Of a stretch of DNA of 64,000 nucleotides, positions 8,914 to 17,796 are shown piece after piece. Position 1 is the stretch's first letter. Each line of letters begins with the position of its first letter. This DNA is from Erwinia sorbitola (GTDB lineage: Bacteria > Pseudomonadota > Gammaproteobacteria > Enterobacterales > Enterobacteriaceae): contig NZ_CP046509.1 in NCBI RefSeq assembly GCF_009738185.1, forward strand, positions 3,103,501-3,167,500. Direction: 5' to 3'. Under the pieces are notes generated by a model. It saw only the letters and a program-made list of their open reading frames with translations, was not told the origin of the DNA and ran no database searches. The translations under genes and the position numbers were made by a program.

Positions 8914-10494
8914 ATGAATCTGACACTAATTAAAACTGCTACAGCAGGCCGCTACCGTGCCTGGGTTAGCCCGTATGTTGGGCTGTATTTGTTGTTATCC
9001 GTCCTGATTAACCTGTCCTTCGGCTATCCGTTAAGCGGTTTGTACAGCCTTGCGTTCACGGCGCTGCTCATGCTGCTGGCGGCGGTGGCCCCAAAAACGC
9101 AGAAAGTGTTGATAGCCGTCGCCGCGTTAATTGCGGGATTTTATTATCCTTTTGGTCAGGTCTACGGCGCGCCCAACTTTAATACCTTGCTGGCGCTGCA
9201 TGCGACCAACGTGGAAGAAGCCAGCGAGATACTGCTGATCTTCCCGCTGCACGACTACTTTATCGGCTTGGCAATTCTGGCGGTGGGTGTGGTGGCGTTA
9301 AAGCGCAAACCGCTGCCAAAACAGAAGTGGGGGCATGCGGAAAGCGCCTGTCTGGCTTTTGTGCTGGTTGCATGGGTGACGCAGCCGGTGATGAACCAGC
9401 TTACCGGTGGCGTGTTTAATCTGAAGGACACGGGCTTCCCGCTGGCGCGATTTGTCAAAGATACGGTGGAGAGCAAGCTGTCGGTGGATAACGAGATCGA
9501 CCGCATGAGTCAGCTGGCTACGCTGAAAGATGACTGGCATGTAATTGGTGTTAAACCACAGCAGCAGATTTACGTGGTGGTGATTGGAGAAAGCGCACGT
9601 CGTGATGCGCTGGGCGCTTTTGGCGGACGCTGGGATAATACGCCGTTTGCCAGCCAGCTTAACGGGCAATTTTTTACCCGCTACACGTCGGCAGCATCTT
9701 CCACCCAGAAATCACTGGGTTTAACGCTCAACCAGGTGGTAGACGGTAAGCCAGAGTATCAGAACAACATTGTTACCCTCGCTAATCGCGCCGGTTTTGA
9801 TACCTGGTGGTTATCGAATCAGGGCCAGATTGGTCAGTATGATACGCCGATTGCCAGCATTGCGCGCCGGGCCAAAAATGTACATTTTCTTAAAAGTGGC
9901 GACTTCGAAGCAGACAAAAGTACCCGTGATGAAGACCTGCTGAGTTATACCCCTGAGGCGCTGGCACGCCCGGTAGATCGCCCACGCCTGTTGATCTATC
10001 ACCTTGTGGGTTCACACCCTAAGGCCTGCGATCGTACCCGTGGCCGCTTTGTTGAGCGCCTGAACTCACTGGAAACGTCCTGCTATCTCTACAGCATTAC
10101 GCAGACCGATGGTTTCCTGCAACAGCTCTGGCAGCAGTTACACAGTAGCGGTTTAACCTTCTCGATGATCTATTTTTCCGATCACGGGCTGGCCTTTAAA
10201 GAGAAAGGGACGCGCAACGAATATCTGGCCCATGATGATAAGTATCGTCAGAATTTCGAAGTGCCAATGTTTATCAGTTCAAGCCAGGACAACCGCCATC
10301 AGGTCATTGATACGCCGCGCTCCGCCAATGACTTTATGGCGCTGTTTTCGCAGTGGACAGGAATTCAGACACAGGAGATTAAACCGGGCTATCGCTTTGT
10401 ATCGCGGGAGAAAGCTCCGCCGATTGAGGTGACCAACTTTGCTCTGAAGCGCCTGCCCTTCAGTCAACTACAGCAGGATCCCTTCGGTAAATAA
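8914..10494 (+). CDS. opgE: OPG phosphoethanolamine transferase OpgE
   Basis: A 526-residue inner-membrane enzyme, matching E. coli OpgE (YbiP, 527 aa), which adds phosphoethanolamine to osmoregulated periplasmic glucans. About five N-terminal membrane helices (to about residue 160) are followed by a periplasmic sulfatase-fold domain. Visible are VVIGESARRDALG (metal site), the conserved Thr region SAASSTQKSLG, the SNQGQIGQYDT segment, and YFSDHGLAF plus a downstream histidine region completing the zinc site. The locus (mntS-opgE-ompX) is the E. coli arrangement. Related EptA/EptB lipid A transferases share the fold, so the assignment rests mainly on synteny and length. Confidence 0.9.
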   Translation: MNLTLIKTATAGRYRAWVSPYVGLYLLLSVLINLSFGYPLSGLYSLAFTALLMLLAAVAPKTQKVLIAVAALIAGFYYPFGQVYGAPNFNTLLALHATNVEEASEILLIFPLHDYFIGLAILAVGVVALKRKPLPKQKWGHAESACLAFVLVAWVTQPVMNQLTGGVFNLKDTGFPLARFVKDTVESKLSVDNEIDRMSQLATLKDDWHVIGVKPQQQIYVVVIGESARRDALGAFGGRWDNTPFASQLNGQFFTRYTSAASSTQKSLGLTLNQVVDGKPEYQNNIVTLANRAGFDTWWLSNQGQIGQYDTPIASIARRAKNVHFLKSGDFEADKSTRDEDLLSYTPEALARPVDRPRLLIYHLVGSHPKACDRTRGRFVERLNSLETSCYLYSITQTDGFLQQLWQQLHSSGLTFSMIYFSDHGLAFKEKGTRNEYLAHDDKYRQNFEVPMFISSSQDNRHQVIDTPRSANDFMALFSQWTGIQTQEIKPGYRFVSREKAPPIEVTNFALKRLPFSQLQQDPFGK

Positions 10495-10503
10495 TTTTCA
10501 GAC

Positions 10504-10530
10504 AAAAAAAATCCGCCCCGAAGGGCGGAT
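10504..10530 (-). terminator. ompX intrinsic terminator
   Basis: ATCCGCCC (10511-10518), loop CGAA, GGGCGGAT (10523-10530). On the minus strand the stem is followed by seven Ts. It ends ompX and could act weakly for opgE in the other direction. Confidence 0.88.
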
Positions 10531-10571
10531 TCTTCAACGTGAGTCCGGAATACGGACTTGCGGTTAACAAC

Positions 10572-11081
10572 TTAGAAGCTGTAACCTACGCCAGCAGTCC
10601 AGGTGCCAACGTCAACGTTGCGGATACGGCTCTGCTCGTAACCCACGTCCAGAGCAATGTTCTGGATTGGGTTAAACTGCATGCCAGCACCGTAGGAGAA
10701 ACCTACGTCGCTTGAATCATATTTTTCACGGTTTGGTTCGTTGTACTGGTATTTGCCATAGCCGATACCCACAACACCGTAGATGCTTGCCCAGTCATTC
10801 AGACGGTAAGCTGGACCACCAGTAACGCCATAGTACTGGCCCTTGATGTAGTCGCCTGCATCGGTACGATCTTTCTCAGTGTAAGTGAAAGAGCCGATCC
10901 AACCCAGTGCATCGCTACCGTTCTCGTAACGGTACTTCAGGTTGAAACCGTTAGCTTTGTTAGCTACGCCCTGATAGTCGCTCTGAGCGTAACCAGCGGA
11001 AACGGTGCTCTGTGCCATTGCTGAACCAGCAGATACTGCCAGTACGCAAGCTAATGCTGAAAGACATGCAATTTTTTTCAT
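10572..11081 (-). CDS. ompX: Outer-membrane protein OmpX
   Basis: 169 residues with a classical signal peptide (cleavage after SAMA, mature QSTVSAGYAQ). The mature part is an eight-stranded Ail/Lom/OmpX beta-barrel ending in aromatic Phe (AGVGYSF). E. coli OmpX is 171 aa. ATG 11081 is preceded by GAGG. The family is linked to adhesion, serum resistance and envelope stress responses. A strong terminator follows the stop. Divergent from rhtA across a long intergenic region. Confidence 0.96.
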   Translation of the reverse strand: MKKIACLSALACVLAVSAGSAMAQSTVSAGYAQSDYQGVANKANGFNLKYRYENGSDALGWIGSFTYTEKDRTDAGDYIKGQYYGVTGGPAYRLNDWASIYGVVGIGYGKYQYNEPNREKYDSSDVGFSYGAGMQFNPIQNIALDVGYEQSRIRNVDVGTWTAGVGYSF

Positions 11082-11457
11082 AACCACCTCAAATGTGAAA
11101 GTACTACTCTCCTGACAACGCTGAAAATATAACAAAAATCAGCAAGAAACTCTGCCCCGATTTTGTTGTCTAACAGAATGTTTGGTGTAACAGAAAGTTA
11201 ATGATGCTTTCTATGTCATTCATTCTACTTATATTTGTTGTTTTCTTCTGCCTTCTATTTTATCTGTAAAAAAACCGTCATTAAGATAATTCCTAATAAA
11301 ACCTGACAGTTCTTTACTGAATTGGATCTGTTTTTTGCCGATCTGCCAGATTTTTTTTCACTTTTTTTCTCTCATTACTGGGTTTAGCACCACCTTCCAG
11401 TACACTGTCACAGTAAGATTTCCCCCCCGAACGGATCAACAAAGGCTGGATTACAGG
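11082..11457. other. ompX-rhtA divergent intergenic region
   Basis: 376 bases, AT-rich, must hold the ompX leader and both promoters. I see no unambiguous -35/-10 pair, no ORF with a ribosome site, and no clear small RNA. A polypyrimidine stretch (about 11340-11375) precedes rhtA. Confidence 0.5.
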
Positions 11458-12354
11458 ATGTCTTCTTCACACGTAAAAAACGCTATCTGGCTACCAGTGC
11501 TGGTGCTTCTTATCGCCATGACCTCAATCCAGGGCGGCGCAGCTTTAGCAAAAACGCTGTTTCCTACCGTGGGTGCTCCTGGTATCACCGCTCTGCGTCT
11601 TGGTTTAGGAACCATCATCCTTTGCGCTATTTTTAAACCCTGGCGTTTGCGTTTTCAGCGCAACCAGATATTGCCACTGGTGATTTATGGTCTGGCGCTG
11701 GGAGGGATGAATTACTCATTTTATCTGTCCATACGCACTGTGCCGCTGGGTATCGCCGTAGCGCTGGAGTTCACCGGTCCGCTGGTGCTGGCCCTGGCCG
11801 GTTCACGGCGTCCGCTCGATTTTCTCTGGGTAGGGCTGGCAGTACTTGGGCTTTATTTCCTGCTGCCTGTCGGGCACAGCATCGACAGCGTTGATCCGCT
11901 TGGCGCACTCTATGCACTCACGGCGGGGGCGCTGTGGGCAGTGTATATTATTACCGGCAAACGGGCAGGCAGCGAGCACGGCCCGGCGACCGCAGCGGCT
12001 GGTTCACTGATTGGCGCACTGGTATTCGTTCCACTGGGGCTGGTTTACGCCAACCCCGGGGTCTGGAGCCTGTCTCTTATTCCTGTTGGTCTCGCGATTG
12101 CGGTGCTCTCCAGCGCACTCCCCTACTCGCTGGAGATGGTGGCACTGACGCGCCTGCCCGCGCGCACCTTTGGTACGCTGATGAGTCTGGAACCGGCGAT
12201 GGCTGCTATTTCCGGCATGCTGTTCCTGGGAGAAGTGCTGACGCTGCCGCAATGGCTGGCGCTGCTGGCAATTATCACGGCCTCGGCTGGCTCCACCATG
12301 ACAATGCGTCCGGCTAAACAGGCGATTGATCCGGTGGGAGAAATTAAAGAGTAA
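11458..12354 (+). CDS. rhtA: Threonine/homoserine exporter RhtA
   Basis: A 298-residue EamA/DMT-superfamily transporter with ten predicted membrane helices in two repeats. It matches E. coli RhtA (295 aa) over the whole length: SIQGGAALAKTLFP near the start, VPLGIAVALEFTGPLVLAL in repeat one, and LPYSLEMVALTRLPARTFGTL in repeat two. It exports threonine and homoserine. ATG 11458 is chosen because the E. coli N-terminus begins there; an upstream frame to 11335 is mostly pyrimidine-tract translation. Next to ompX and dps as in E. coli. Confidence 0.95.
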   Translation: MSSSHVKNAIWLPVLVLLIAMTSIQGGAALAKTLFPTVGAPGITALRLGLGTIILCAIFKPWRLRFQRNQILPLVIYGLALGGMNYSFYLSIRTVPLGIAVALEFTGPLVLALAGSRRPLDFLWVGLAVLGLYFLLPVGHSIDSVDPLGALYALTAGALWAVYIITGKRAGSEHGPATAAAGSLIGALVFVPLGLVYANPGVWSLSLIPVGLAIAVLSSALPYSLEMVALTRLPARTFGTLMSLEPAMAAISGMLFLGEVLTLPQWLALLAIITASAGSTMTMRPAKQAIDPVGEIKE

Positions 12355-12722
12355 ATGGCACTGTTCTGCGGGAAGATAATTTCCCGCTGAAGAATAACGC
12401 TAAGGTTTTTATTTCGCAGACAGCTTTATGACAGTCAGGTTAATTAAACCCTGTTGAAACACTTTGATACTAATATCGCTTAAACCATCGCTGCACCCAC
12501 AGCCGCATTAAATACCCATTTAAAATCATCAAGATAAAATCAAAAAACAAATGACAATCATTCGTATTTTTATTATTCCCTGCTCACCAATGCTTTTAAT
12601 TTCATCAACAGATACGCGCTATTCCATCAATAGGTAGCAACTTTTCTGCAAGGTCAGAATGCGGTGCTATACTTAATCCCGTATTCAATTAGGACAACCT
12701 GACTATCAAGAGGATATTAATG
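12355..12722 (+). promoter_or_regulatory. rhtA-dps intergenic region with dps promoter
   Basis: GCGGGAA (12368-12374)/TTCCCGC (12381-12387) forms a small hairpin after rhtA with no T run. The dps promoter is most likely the extended -10 TGC-TATACT (TATACT 12668-12673) with C at -13, a sigma-S-favouring arrangement that fits stationary-phase Dps. AGAGG precedes the start. The remaining sequence is AT-rich with no gene seen. Confidence 0.65.
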
Positions 12723-13226
12723 ATGAGTACCGCTAAACTGGTTAAAGCAAAATCTTCTGATCTGATTTACACCCGCAACGATGTGGCCGATGACGAGAAA
12801 AAAGCCACTATTGAGGTGCTTAATCGTCTGGTTATCGAATTTATCGACCTGTCGCTGATTACTAAACAGGCTCACTGGAACATGCGTGGCGCTAACTTTA
12901 TTGGCGTACATGAGATGCTCGACGGTTTCCGTACAGCCATCACCGAGCACCAGGACACCATTGCAGAACGTGTTGTACAGCTGGGCGGCGTTGCGCTGGG
13001 TACCACTCAGATTGTGGCCGACAAGACTCCGCTGAAAAGCTATCCGCTGAATATTCACAGCGTGCAGGATCATCTGAAAGCACTGGCAGAACGTTATGCC
13101 ATTGTTGCTAATGACACGCGTAAAGCCATCAGTGAAGTATCTGATGAAGATACCGCCGATATCTTTACCGCTGCATCACGCGATCTGGATAAATTCCTGT
13201 GGTTCATCGAGTCTAATATCGAATAA
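12723..13226 (+). CDS. dps: DNA-protecting ferritin-like protein Dps
   Basis: 167 residues, same length as E. coli Dps and highly similar throughout. It forms dodecamers that oxidise and store iron and coat DNA in starvation and oxidative stress. The intersubunit ferroxidase residues lie in TKQAHWNMRG and HEMLDGFRTAITEHQD. The lysine-rich N-terminal tail (STAKLVKAKSSD) used for DNA binding is kept. Two ATG codons are adjacent (12720 and 12723); homology favours the second, spacing to AGAGG slightly favours the first. Promoter looks RpoS-type and a strong terminator follows. Confidence 0.97.
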   Translation: MSTAKLVKAKSSDLIYTRNDVADDEKKATIEVLNRLVIEFIDLSLITKQAHWNMRGANFIGVHEMLDGFRTAITEHQDTIAERVVQLGGVALGTTQIVADKTPLKSYPLNIHSVQDHLKALAERYAIVANDTRKAISEVSDEDTADIFTAASRDLDKFLWFIESNIE

Positions 13227-13258
13227 GTTCATAATGCTGTAATGCGATCATGCTCTCA

Positions 13259-13288
13259 GGCAGATGGTTATCCATCTGCCTTTTTTTT
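13259..13288 (+). terminator. dps intrinsic terminator
   Basis: GGCAGATGG (13259-13267), loop TTAT, CCATCTGCC (13272-13280), then eight Ts. A textbook Rho-independent terminator. Confidence 0.95.
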
Positions 13289-13384
13289 GCTAAAATGTTG
13301 CCAAAGTAAGCACTGTGTGACAATAAATTAATTCCCATCGATACTATCAGTTGTTTTTATCGCGTAATTTGCTAAAACTGCATC

Positions 13385-13522
13385 TGCACCACAATGAACA
13401 CAGCGCACCATAGTGGGGCACCATAACAGTGCATCACTTTGAGCCTTGCCAGCCTGTTGAAGAAAAATCACTTTTAACCCGCTGTTTTTCATTGTTTTTG
13501 AAAAACTGGCACGATTCTTTCA
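13385..13522 (+). promoter_or_regulatory. glnHPQ sigma-54 promoter with NtrC-like sites
   Basis: TGGCAC (13507-13512), five bases, then TTTCA (13518-13522) matches the -24/-12 sigma-54 promoter and resembles E. coli glnHp2, including its non-consensus -12 element. About 100 bp upstream lie two overlapping NtrC-type dyads, GCACC-N5-GGGGC (13405-13419) and GCACC-N5-AGTGC (13418-13432), and a weaker GCACC at 13386. This predicts nitrogen-limitation control of glutamine uptake. Confidence 0.8.
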
Positions 13523-13581
13523 TAGGGCTGCGGGCATTTAATCGGGAAAGACCTTTCCCGAGAAGCGATAAGGATAAAATG

Positions 13582-14328
13582 ATGAAGTCAATTTTTAAGG
13601 TTTCTCTTGCTGCGCTGACTTTGGCGTTTGCTATGTCTTCCACGGCTGCTGACAAAAAACTGGTTGTTGCTACCGATACCGCTTTCGTGCCATTTGAATT
13701 CAAACAGGGTGACAAATATGTCGGATTCGACGTTGACCTGTGGGATGCGATTGCTAAACAACTGAAAATGGAATACACCCTGAAGCCAATGGACTTCAGC
13801 GGCATTATTCCCGCCCTGCAAACCCGCAACGTTGACCTGGCCCTGGCCGGTATTACCATTACCCCTGAACGCCAGAAAGCTATCGACTTCTCTGACGGCT
13901 ACTACAAAAGCGGCCTGTTGGTGATGGTAAAAGCTGGCAACGATGCGGTTAAAAGCATCAATGACCTCAACGGTAAAGTGGTGGCAGTGAAGAGCGGCAC
14001 CGGATCTGTTGACTATGCTAAACAGCACATCAAGTTTAAAGATCTGCGTCAGTTCCCGAATATCGACAATGCCTATATGGAACTCGGCACCAACCGCGCT
14101 GATGCGGTTCTGCACGATACACCAAACATTCTTTACTTTATCCACACCGCAGGTAAAGGCCAGTTCAAAGCCGTAGGTGAATCTATCGAAGCCCAGCAGT
14201 ACGGCATTGCCTTCCCTAAAGGCAGCGACGAGCTGCGTGAAAAAGTGAACGGCGCACTGAAAACTTTGCGTGAAAACGGCACTTATAACACCCTGTACAA
14301 GAAATGGTTCGGCAGCGAACCAAAATAA
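13582..14328 (+). CDS. glnH: Glutamine-binding periplasmic protein GlnH
   Basis: 248 residues, identical in length to E. coli GlnH. Signal peptide ends SSTAA, mature ADKKLVVATDTAFVPFEF. It is a family 3 solute-binding protein. Characteristic segments GFDVDLWDAIAKQL, GITITPERQKAIDFS and SGTGSVDYA are present. It captures L-glutamine for the GlnPQ importer. Adjacent ATGs occur at 13579 and 13582; the second gives the conserved start, with AAGGA upstream. First gene of glnHPQ. Confidence 0.97.
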   Translation: MKSIFKVSLAALTLAFAMSSTAADKKLVVATDTAFVPFEFKQGDKYVGFDVDLWDAIAKQLKMEYTLKPMDFSGIIPALQTRNVDLALAGITITPERQKAIDFSDGYYKSGLLVMVKAGNDAVKSINDLNGKVVAVKSGTGSVDYAKQHIKFKDLRQFPNIDNAYMELGTNRADAVLHDTPNILYFIHTAGKGQFKAVGESIEAQQYGIAFPKGSDELREKVNGALKTLRENGTYNTLYKKWFGSEPK

Positions 14329-14356
14329 TAAGAATATAAAGGTATGCCTTTAACGA

Positions 14357-14380
14357 CAGGAGCGTTAAGCTCCTGCGTTT
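14357..14380 (+). terminator. Attenuating hairpin between glnH and glnP
   Basis: CAGGAGC (14357-14363), loop GTTAA, GCTCCTG (14369-14375), then CGTTTTT. Inside the operon such a hairpin may cause partial termination or stabilise the glnH message, giving more binding protein than membrane components. Confidence 0.65.
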
Positions 14381-14421
14381 TTCCACATCAACAAAAATGG
14401 TATTAGATCCGGAGAATAAAC

Positions 14422-15081
14422 ATGCAGTTTGACTGGAGCGCCATCTGGCCTGCTATTCCAATCCTGCTTGAAGGCGCCAAAATGACCCTGTGGATTTCAG
14501 TCCTCGGTCTGCTTGGCGGCGTGATCATCGGTCTGGCGGCTGGCTTTGCCCGCGCCTACGGTGGCTGGCTTTCACGCAATATCGCGCTGGTTTTCATTGA
14601 ACTGATCCGTGGTACCCCGATTGTGGTACAGGTGATGTTTATCTATTTTGCACTGCCAATGGCACTGCCCGATCTCAGGATCGACCCGTTCACTGCCGCA
14701 GTAGTGACCATCATGATTAACTCCGGTGCCTATATCGCTGAGATTACGCGTGGTGCGGTACTGTCGATTAACCGTGGCTTCCGTGAAGCCGGTCTGGCAC
14801 TGGGCCTCTCCAGCCGTGAGACATTGCGCTACGTGATTATGCCGCTGGCGCTGCGCCGCATGCTGCCACCGCTGGGTAACCAGTGGATTGTCAGCATCAA
14901 GGACACCTCACTGTTTATCGTGATCGGCGTGGCAGAACTGACCCGTCAGGGGCAGGAGATTATTGCCGGTAACTTCCGCGCGCTGGAAATCTGGAGCGCC
15001 GTTGCCGTGATCTATCTGATTATTACGCTGGTGCTGAGTTTCGTTCTGCGTCGCCTTGAGAGAAGGATGAAAATCCTGTGA
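14422..15081 (+). CDS. glnP: Glutamine ABC transporter permease GlnP
   Basis: 219 residues, equal to E. coli GlnP. A His/Glu/Gln-type amino acid ABC permease with about five helices. It carries the EAA loop with FREAGLALGLSSRETLRYVIMP and the ELIRGTPIVVQ segment typical of the family. It forms the inner-membrane channel for glutamine with GlnQ. Stop overlaps the GTG start of glnQ by four bases. Confidence 0.96.
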   Translation: MQFDWSAIWPAIPILLEGAKMTLWISVLGLLGGVIIGLAAGFARAYGGWLSRNIALVFIELIRGTPIVVQVMFIYFALPMALPDLRIDPFTAAVVTIMINSGAYIAEITRGAVLSINRGFREAGLALGLSSRETLRYVIMPLALRRMLPPLGNQWIVSIKDTSLFIVIGVAELTRQGQEIIAGNFRALEIWSAVAVIYLIITLVLSFVLRRLERRMKIL

Positions 15082-15800
15082 TTGAATTTAAAAATGTTTC
15101 CAAGCACTTCGGTGCAACCCAGGTTCTGCATGATATCGACCTGAAAATCAACCAGGGCGAAGTGGTGGTGATTATCGGCCCGTCCGGCTCCGGTAAATCC
15201 ACGCTGTTACGCTGCATCAATAAGCTGGAAGAGATCACCAGCGGCGAGCTGATCGTTGACGGAAAAAAAGTCAATGACCCGAAAGTAGACGACCGCCTGA
15301 TCCGTCAGGAAGCGGGTATGGTGTTCCAGCAGTTCCATCTGTTTCCACAGATGAGCGCGCTGGATAACGTTGCCTTCGGCCCCATCCGCGTACGCGGGGC
15401 AAAGAAAGCCGAGGCACAGCGTCTGGCACGTGAACTGCTGGGCAAAGTGGGTTTAGCTGAACGCGCTAACCACTTCCCTTCCGAGCTGTCTGGTGGCCAG
15501 CAGCAGCGCGTAGCGATTGCCCGTGCGCTGGCGGTTAAACCGAAAATGATGCTGTTCGATGAACCTACCTCTGCACTGGATCCGGAACTGCGTCACGAAG
15601 TGCTGAAAGTCATGCAGGATCTGGCTGAAGAAGGGATGACAATGGTGATCGTCACTCACGAAGTAGGCTTTGCTCAGAAGGTTGCCTCGCGCCTGATCTT
15701 TATCGATAAAGGCCGTATTGCTGAAGATGGTAACCCTGACGAGTTGATCTCCAACCCGCCCAGCGCCCGTCTGCGTGAGTTCTTACAGCACGTGTCATAA
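15078..15800 (+). CDS. glnQ: Glutamine ABC transporter ATPase GlnQ
   Basis: 240 residues with Walker A GPSGSGKST, signature LSGGQQQR, Walker B MMLFDEPTSALD and switch histidine THEVGF. It matches E. coli GlnQ along its length. Energises glutamine uptake through GlnP. Start is GTG at 15078 within GTGA, overlapping the glnP stop, so translation is coupled. A terminator hairpin follows. Confidence 0.97.
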   Translation: MIEFKNVSKHFGATQVLHDIDLKINQGEVVVIIGPSGSGKSTLLRCINKLEEITSGELIVDGKKVNDPKVDDRLIRQEAGMVFQQFHLFPQMSALDNVAFGPIRVRGAKKAEAQRLARELLGKVGLAERANHFPSELSGGQQQRVAIARALAVKPKMMLFDEPTSALDPELRHEVLKVMQDLAEEGMTMVIVTHEVGFAQKVASRLIFIDKGRIAEDGNPDELISNPPSARLREFLQHVS

Positions 15801-15805
15801 TCTTT

Positions 15806-15840
15806 CAGGGGCGGATGCATATTCGCCCCTGCTTTCATCT
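15806..15840 (+). terminator. glnHPQ terminator
   Basis: CAGGGGCG (15806-15813) pairs with CGCCCCTG (15824-15831), followed by CTTTCATCTTT. The T tract is interrupted but the eight-base GC stem is strong. Confidence 0.75.
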
Positions 15841-16030
15841 TTATCTCAAAATTTGCCGTTTCCCATTCTGACCTGACTGAAGGTTGATACTTCTGTGCTG
15901 TGCGCCATGACAGGAGACTTTGGTGCTGCGGGAATTGAAGCTGCGCACCAGACGATGCAGTAATACAGACAGGAACCTGTATTGACGGTGCCGCCAGCTT
16001 TGAATCGCTGGCAGCAGTGAAATAGTGCGT

Positions 16031-16960
16031 TTACTTATTCAGTAGTCTGGTGCGCTGTGGTTGCTCCATAAAGCTCCAGGCAACAAACCGGCTTTGCTTC
16101 TGCCCTTGCGCCATTTCCACGGTGCGCATGGCTGCCACATCGGCCTCTTCCAGCGCGCGCCACAGCTCGGGCAGGTGCTCCTTGCGTGAAACTAATGTTG
16201 TGAACCATACGCACTGACGTCCGAAGCTGGCGCTTTCGTCGATCATACGTTTGATAAATGCCACTTCCCCACCTTCACACCACAGCTCATCCTGCTGCCC
16301 GCCGAAGTTTAGCGGAGAGTGACGATCCAGCCCCAGATTGCGCAGCTTACGCTGGCTACCCTGGCGGGCATCGGCGGCGGATGCATGGAACGGCGGATTA
16401 CACAGCACGGCCTGATACAGCTCGCTTTTGTGAATCACTCCGGTGAAAATCGCGTTAGTATCTTTCTGACGACGCAGGCGAATGGCGCGGTTAAGGCCGG
16501 GATTCCCGGCAATAATGGCATTAGCAGAGGCAAACGCCTGCTCGTTGACTTCACTACCGGTAAAGCGCCACTGGTATTCGCTATAGCCGATCAGCGGATA
16601 GATCAGGTTAGCGCCACAGCCGATATCCAGCACGTTAATTTCACGAGGTATCACGCGGCGGTTATCCTCCGCCAGCAGGTCAGCCAGGTGATGAATGTAG
16701 TCGGCACGCCCCGGCACTGGCGGGCAGAGGAAACCTTCCGGGATGTCCCAGTGGGCAATCTGATAAAAATGGCGCAGCAGCGCCTGGTTCAGCGCCTTTA
16801 CCGCCTCAGGATTCGCAAAGTCTATGGACTCGCTGCCCCAGTTATTGACCGCCACAAAAGGTGCCAGGGGCGGATGGCTGGCAATCAGCGCAGCAAAATC
16901 ATAGCGACCGCTATGGCGGTTACGTGGGTGAAGAACATTTTTTTCAGCAGGGGTTTTCAT
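16031..16960 (-). CDS. rlmF: 23S rRNA m6A1618 methyltransferase RlmF
   Basis: 309 residues against 308 in E. coli RlmF (YbiN). It methylates N6 of A1618 in 23S rRNA using SAM. Visible are the SAM-binding LDIGCGANLIYP, the N6-adenine catalytic NPPFH, the GFLCPPVPGRADYIHHLADLLAE block and the C-terminal AQGQKQSRFVAWSFM. ATG 16960 (MKTPAEKNVLHPRNRH) is the conserved start. In E. coli ybiO lies between glnQ and rlmF; here it is missing. Convergent with glnQ. Confidence 0.96.
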   Translation of the reverse strand: MKTPAEKNVLHPRNRHSGRYDFAALIASHPPLAPFVAVNNWGSESIDFANPEAVKALNQALLRHFYQIAHWDIPEGFLCPPVPGRADYIHHLADLLAEDNRRVIPREINVLDIGCGANLIYPLIGYSEYQWRFTGSEVNEQAFASANAIIAGNPGLNRAIRLRRQKDTNAIFTGVIHKSELYQAVLCNPPFHASAADARQGSQRKLRNLGLDRHSPLNFGGQQDELWCEGGEVAFIKRMIDESASFGRQCVWFTTLVSRKEHLPELWRALEEADVAAMRTVEMAQGQKQSRFVAWSFMEQPQRTRLLNK

Positions 16961-17063
16961 TGGCCACTCTCTTGTCAGCAGGCGCGTAAGATACCTGCTG
17001 TGGTAATAATGGTAAACCATCGGTGACGTTTTTCCGTCTCATCTTGTCTATTTTGGAGCTTGT

Positions 17064-17693
17064 ATGTCCCGCACCCGTCATTTCTATCAGCCCAAAGAGG
17101 GCCACGGCCTGCCGCACGATCCGCTCAATGCGATTATTGGCCCACGTCCGATTGGCTGGATCAGTTCACAGAGTGCTGACGGGCAGCGCAATCTCGCGCC
17201 CTACAGTTTCTTTAACTGCTTCAATTACCGCCCGCCGATCATTGGTTTCGCCAGCAGCGGCTGGAAAGACAGTGTGGCAAATATTGTTGAAACCGGGGAA
17301 TTTGTCTGGAACCTGGCCACTCGTTCGCTGGCGGTGCCGATGAATGAGAGTTCAGCGTCTCTTCCTCACGGTGAAGATGAATTTGCCTTTGCGGGGCTGA
17401 CCGCCCTGCCCGCCAGCCTGGTGAACGTCAGCATGGTGGCCGAAAGCCCGGTTAATTTCGAATGTCGGCTCTCGCAGTGCATCCAGCTGCACACCGCCGA
17501 TGGTGAGCAGATCCCCACCTGGCTGGTGCTGGGCGAAGTGGTGGCGATCCATATAGATCTGGATCTGCTGGTCGACGGCATCTATCAAACGGCTAAAGCA
17601 GAGCCGATCCTGCGGGCGGGTGGCCCCTCCGCCTATTATGGTATCAGCGAAGCGTTGCGATTTGATTTGGTCAGGCCTGATGCGCGCAATTAA
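17064..17693 (+). CDS. Flavin reductase-like FMN-binding protein
   Basis: 209 residues of the flavin-reductase-like split-barrel family (DIM6/NTAB type). Opening segment HFYQPKEGHGLPHDPLNAIIGPRPIGWISS and the following APYSFFNCFNYRPPIIGFASS are typical; the latter contacts FMN phosphate. It ends near AYYGISEALRFDLVRP. The family includes NAD(P)H:flavin reductases and uncharacterised FMN proteins; the partner oxygenase, if any, is not adjacent. It stands alone, starting 103 bases from the divergent rlmF. Confidence 0.8.
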   Translation: MSRTRHFYQPKEGHGLPHDPLNAIIGPRPIGWISSQSADGQRNLAPYSFFNCFNYRPPIIGFASSGWKDSVANIVETGEFVWNLATRSLAVPMNESSASLPHGEDEFAFAGLTALPASLVNVSMVAESPVNFECRLSQCIQLHTADGEQIPTWLVLGEVVAIHIDLDLLVDGIYQTAKAEPILRAGGPSAYYGISEALRFDLVRPDARN

Positions 17694-17796
17694 CGATTTT
17701 CTGTAGCTTTTTCCTCGCAGCCTCCCCCGCAGTGTGCTCCCTGCGGGCTTCTTTGCTATTATCCCCGGTTCAAAAACAATTTGTCATGGAGTGATT

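Noticed and set aside
13429..13581. Upstream in-frame extension of glnH.
   Set aside because: The extension overlaps the sigma-54 promoter and contradicts the conserved GlnH signal peptide start.
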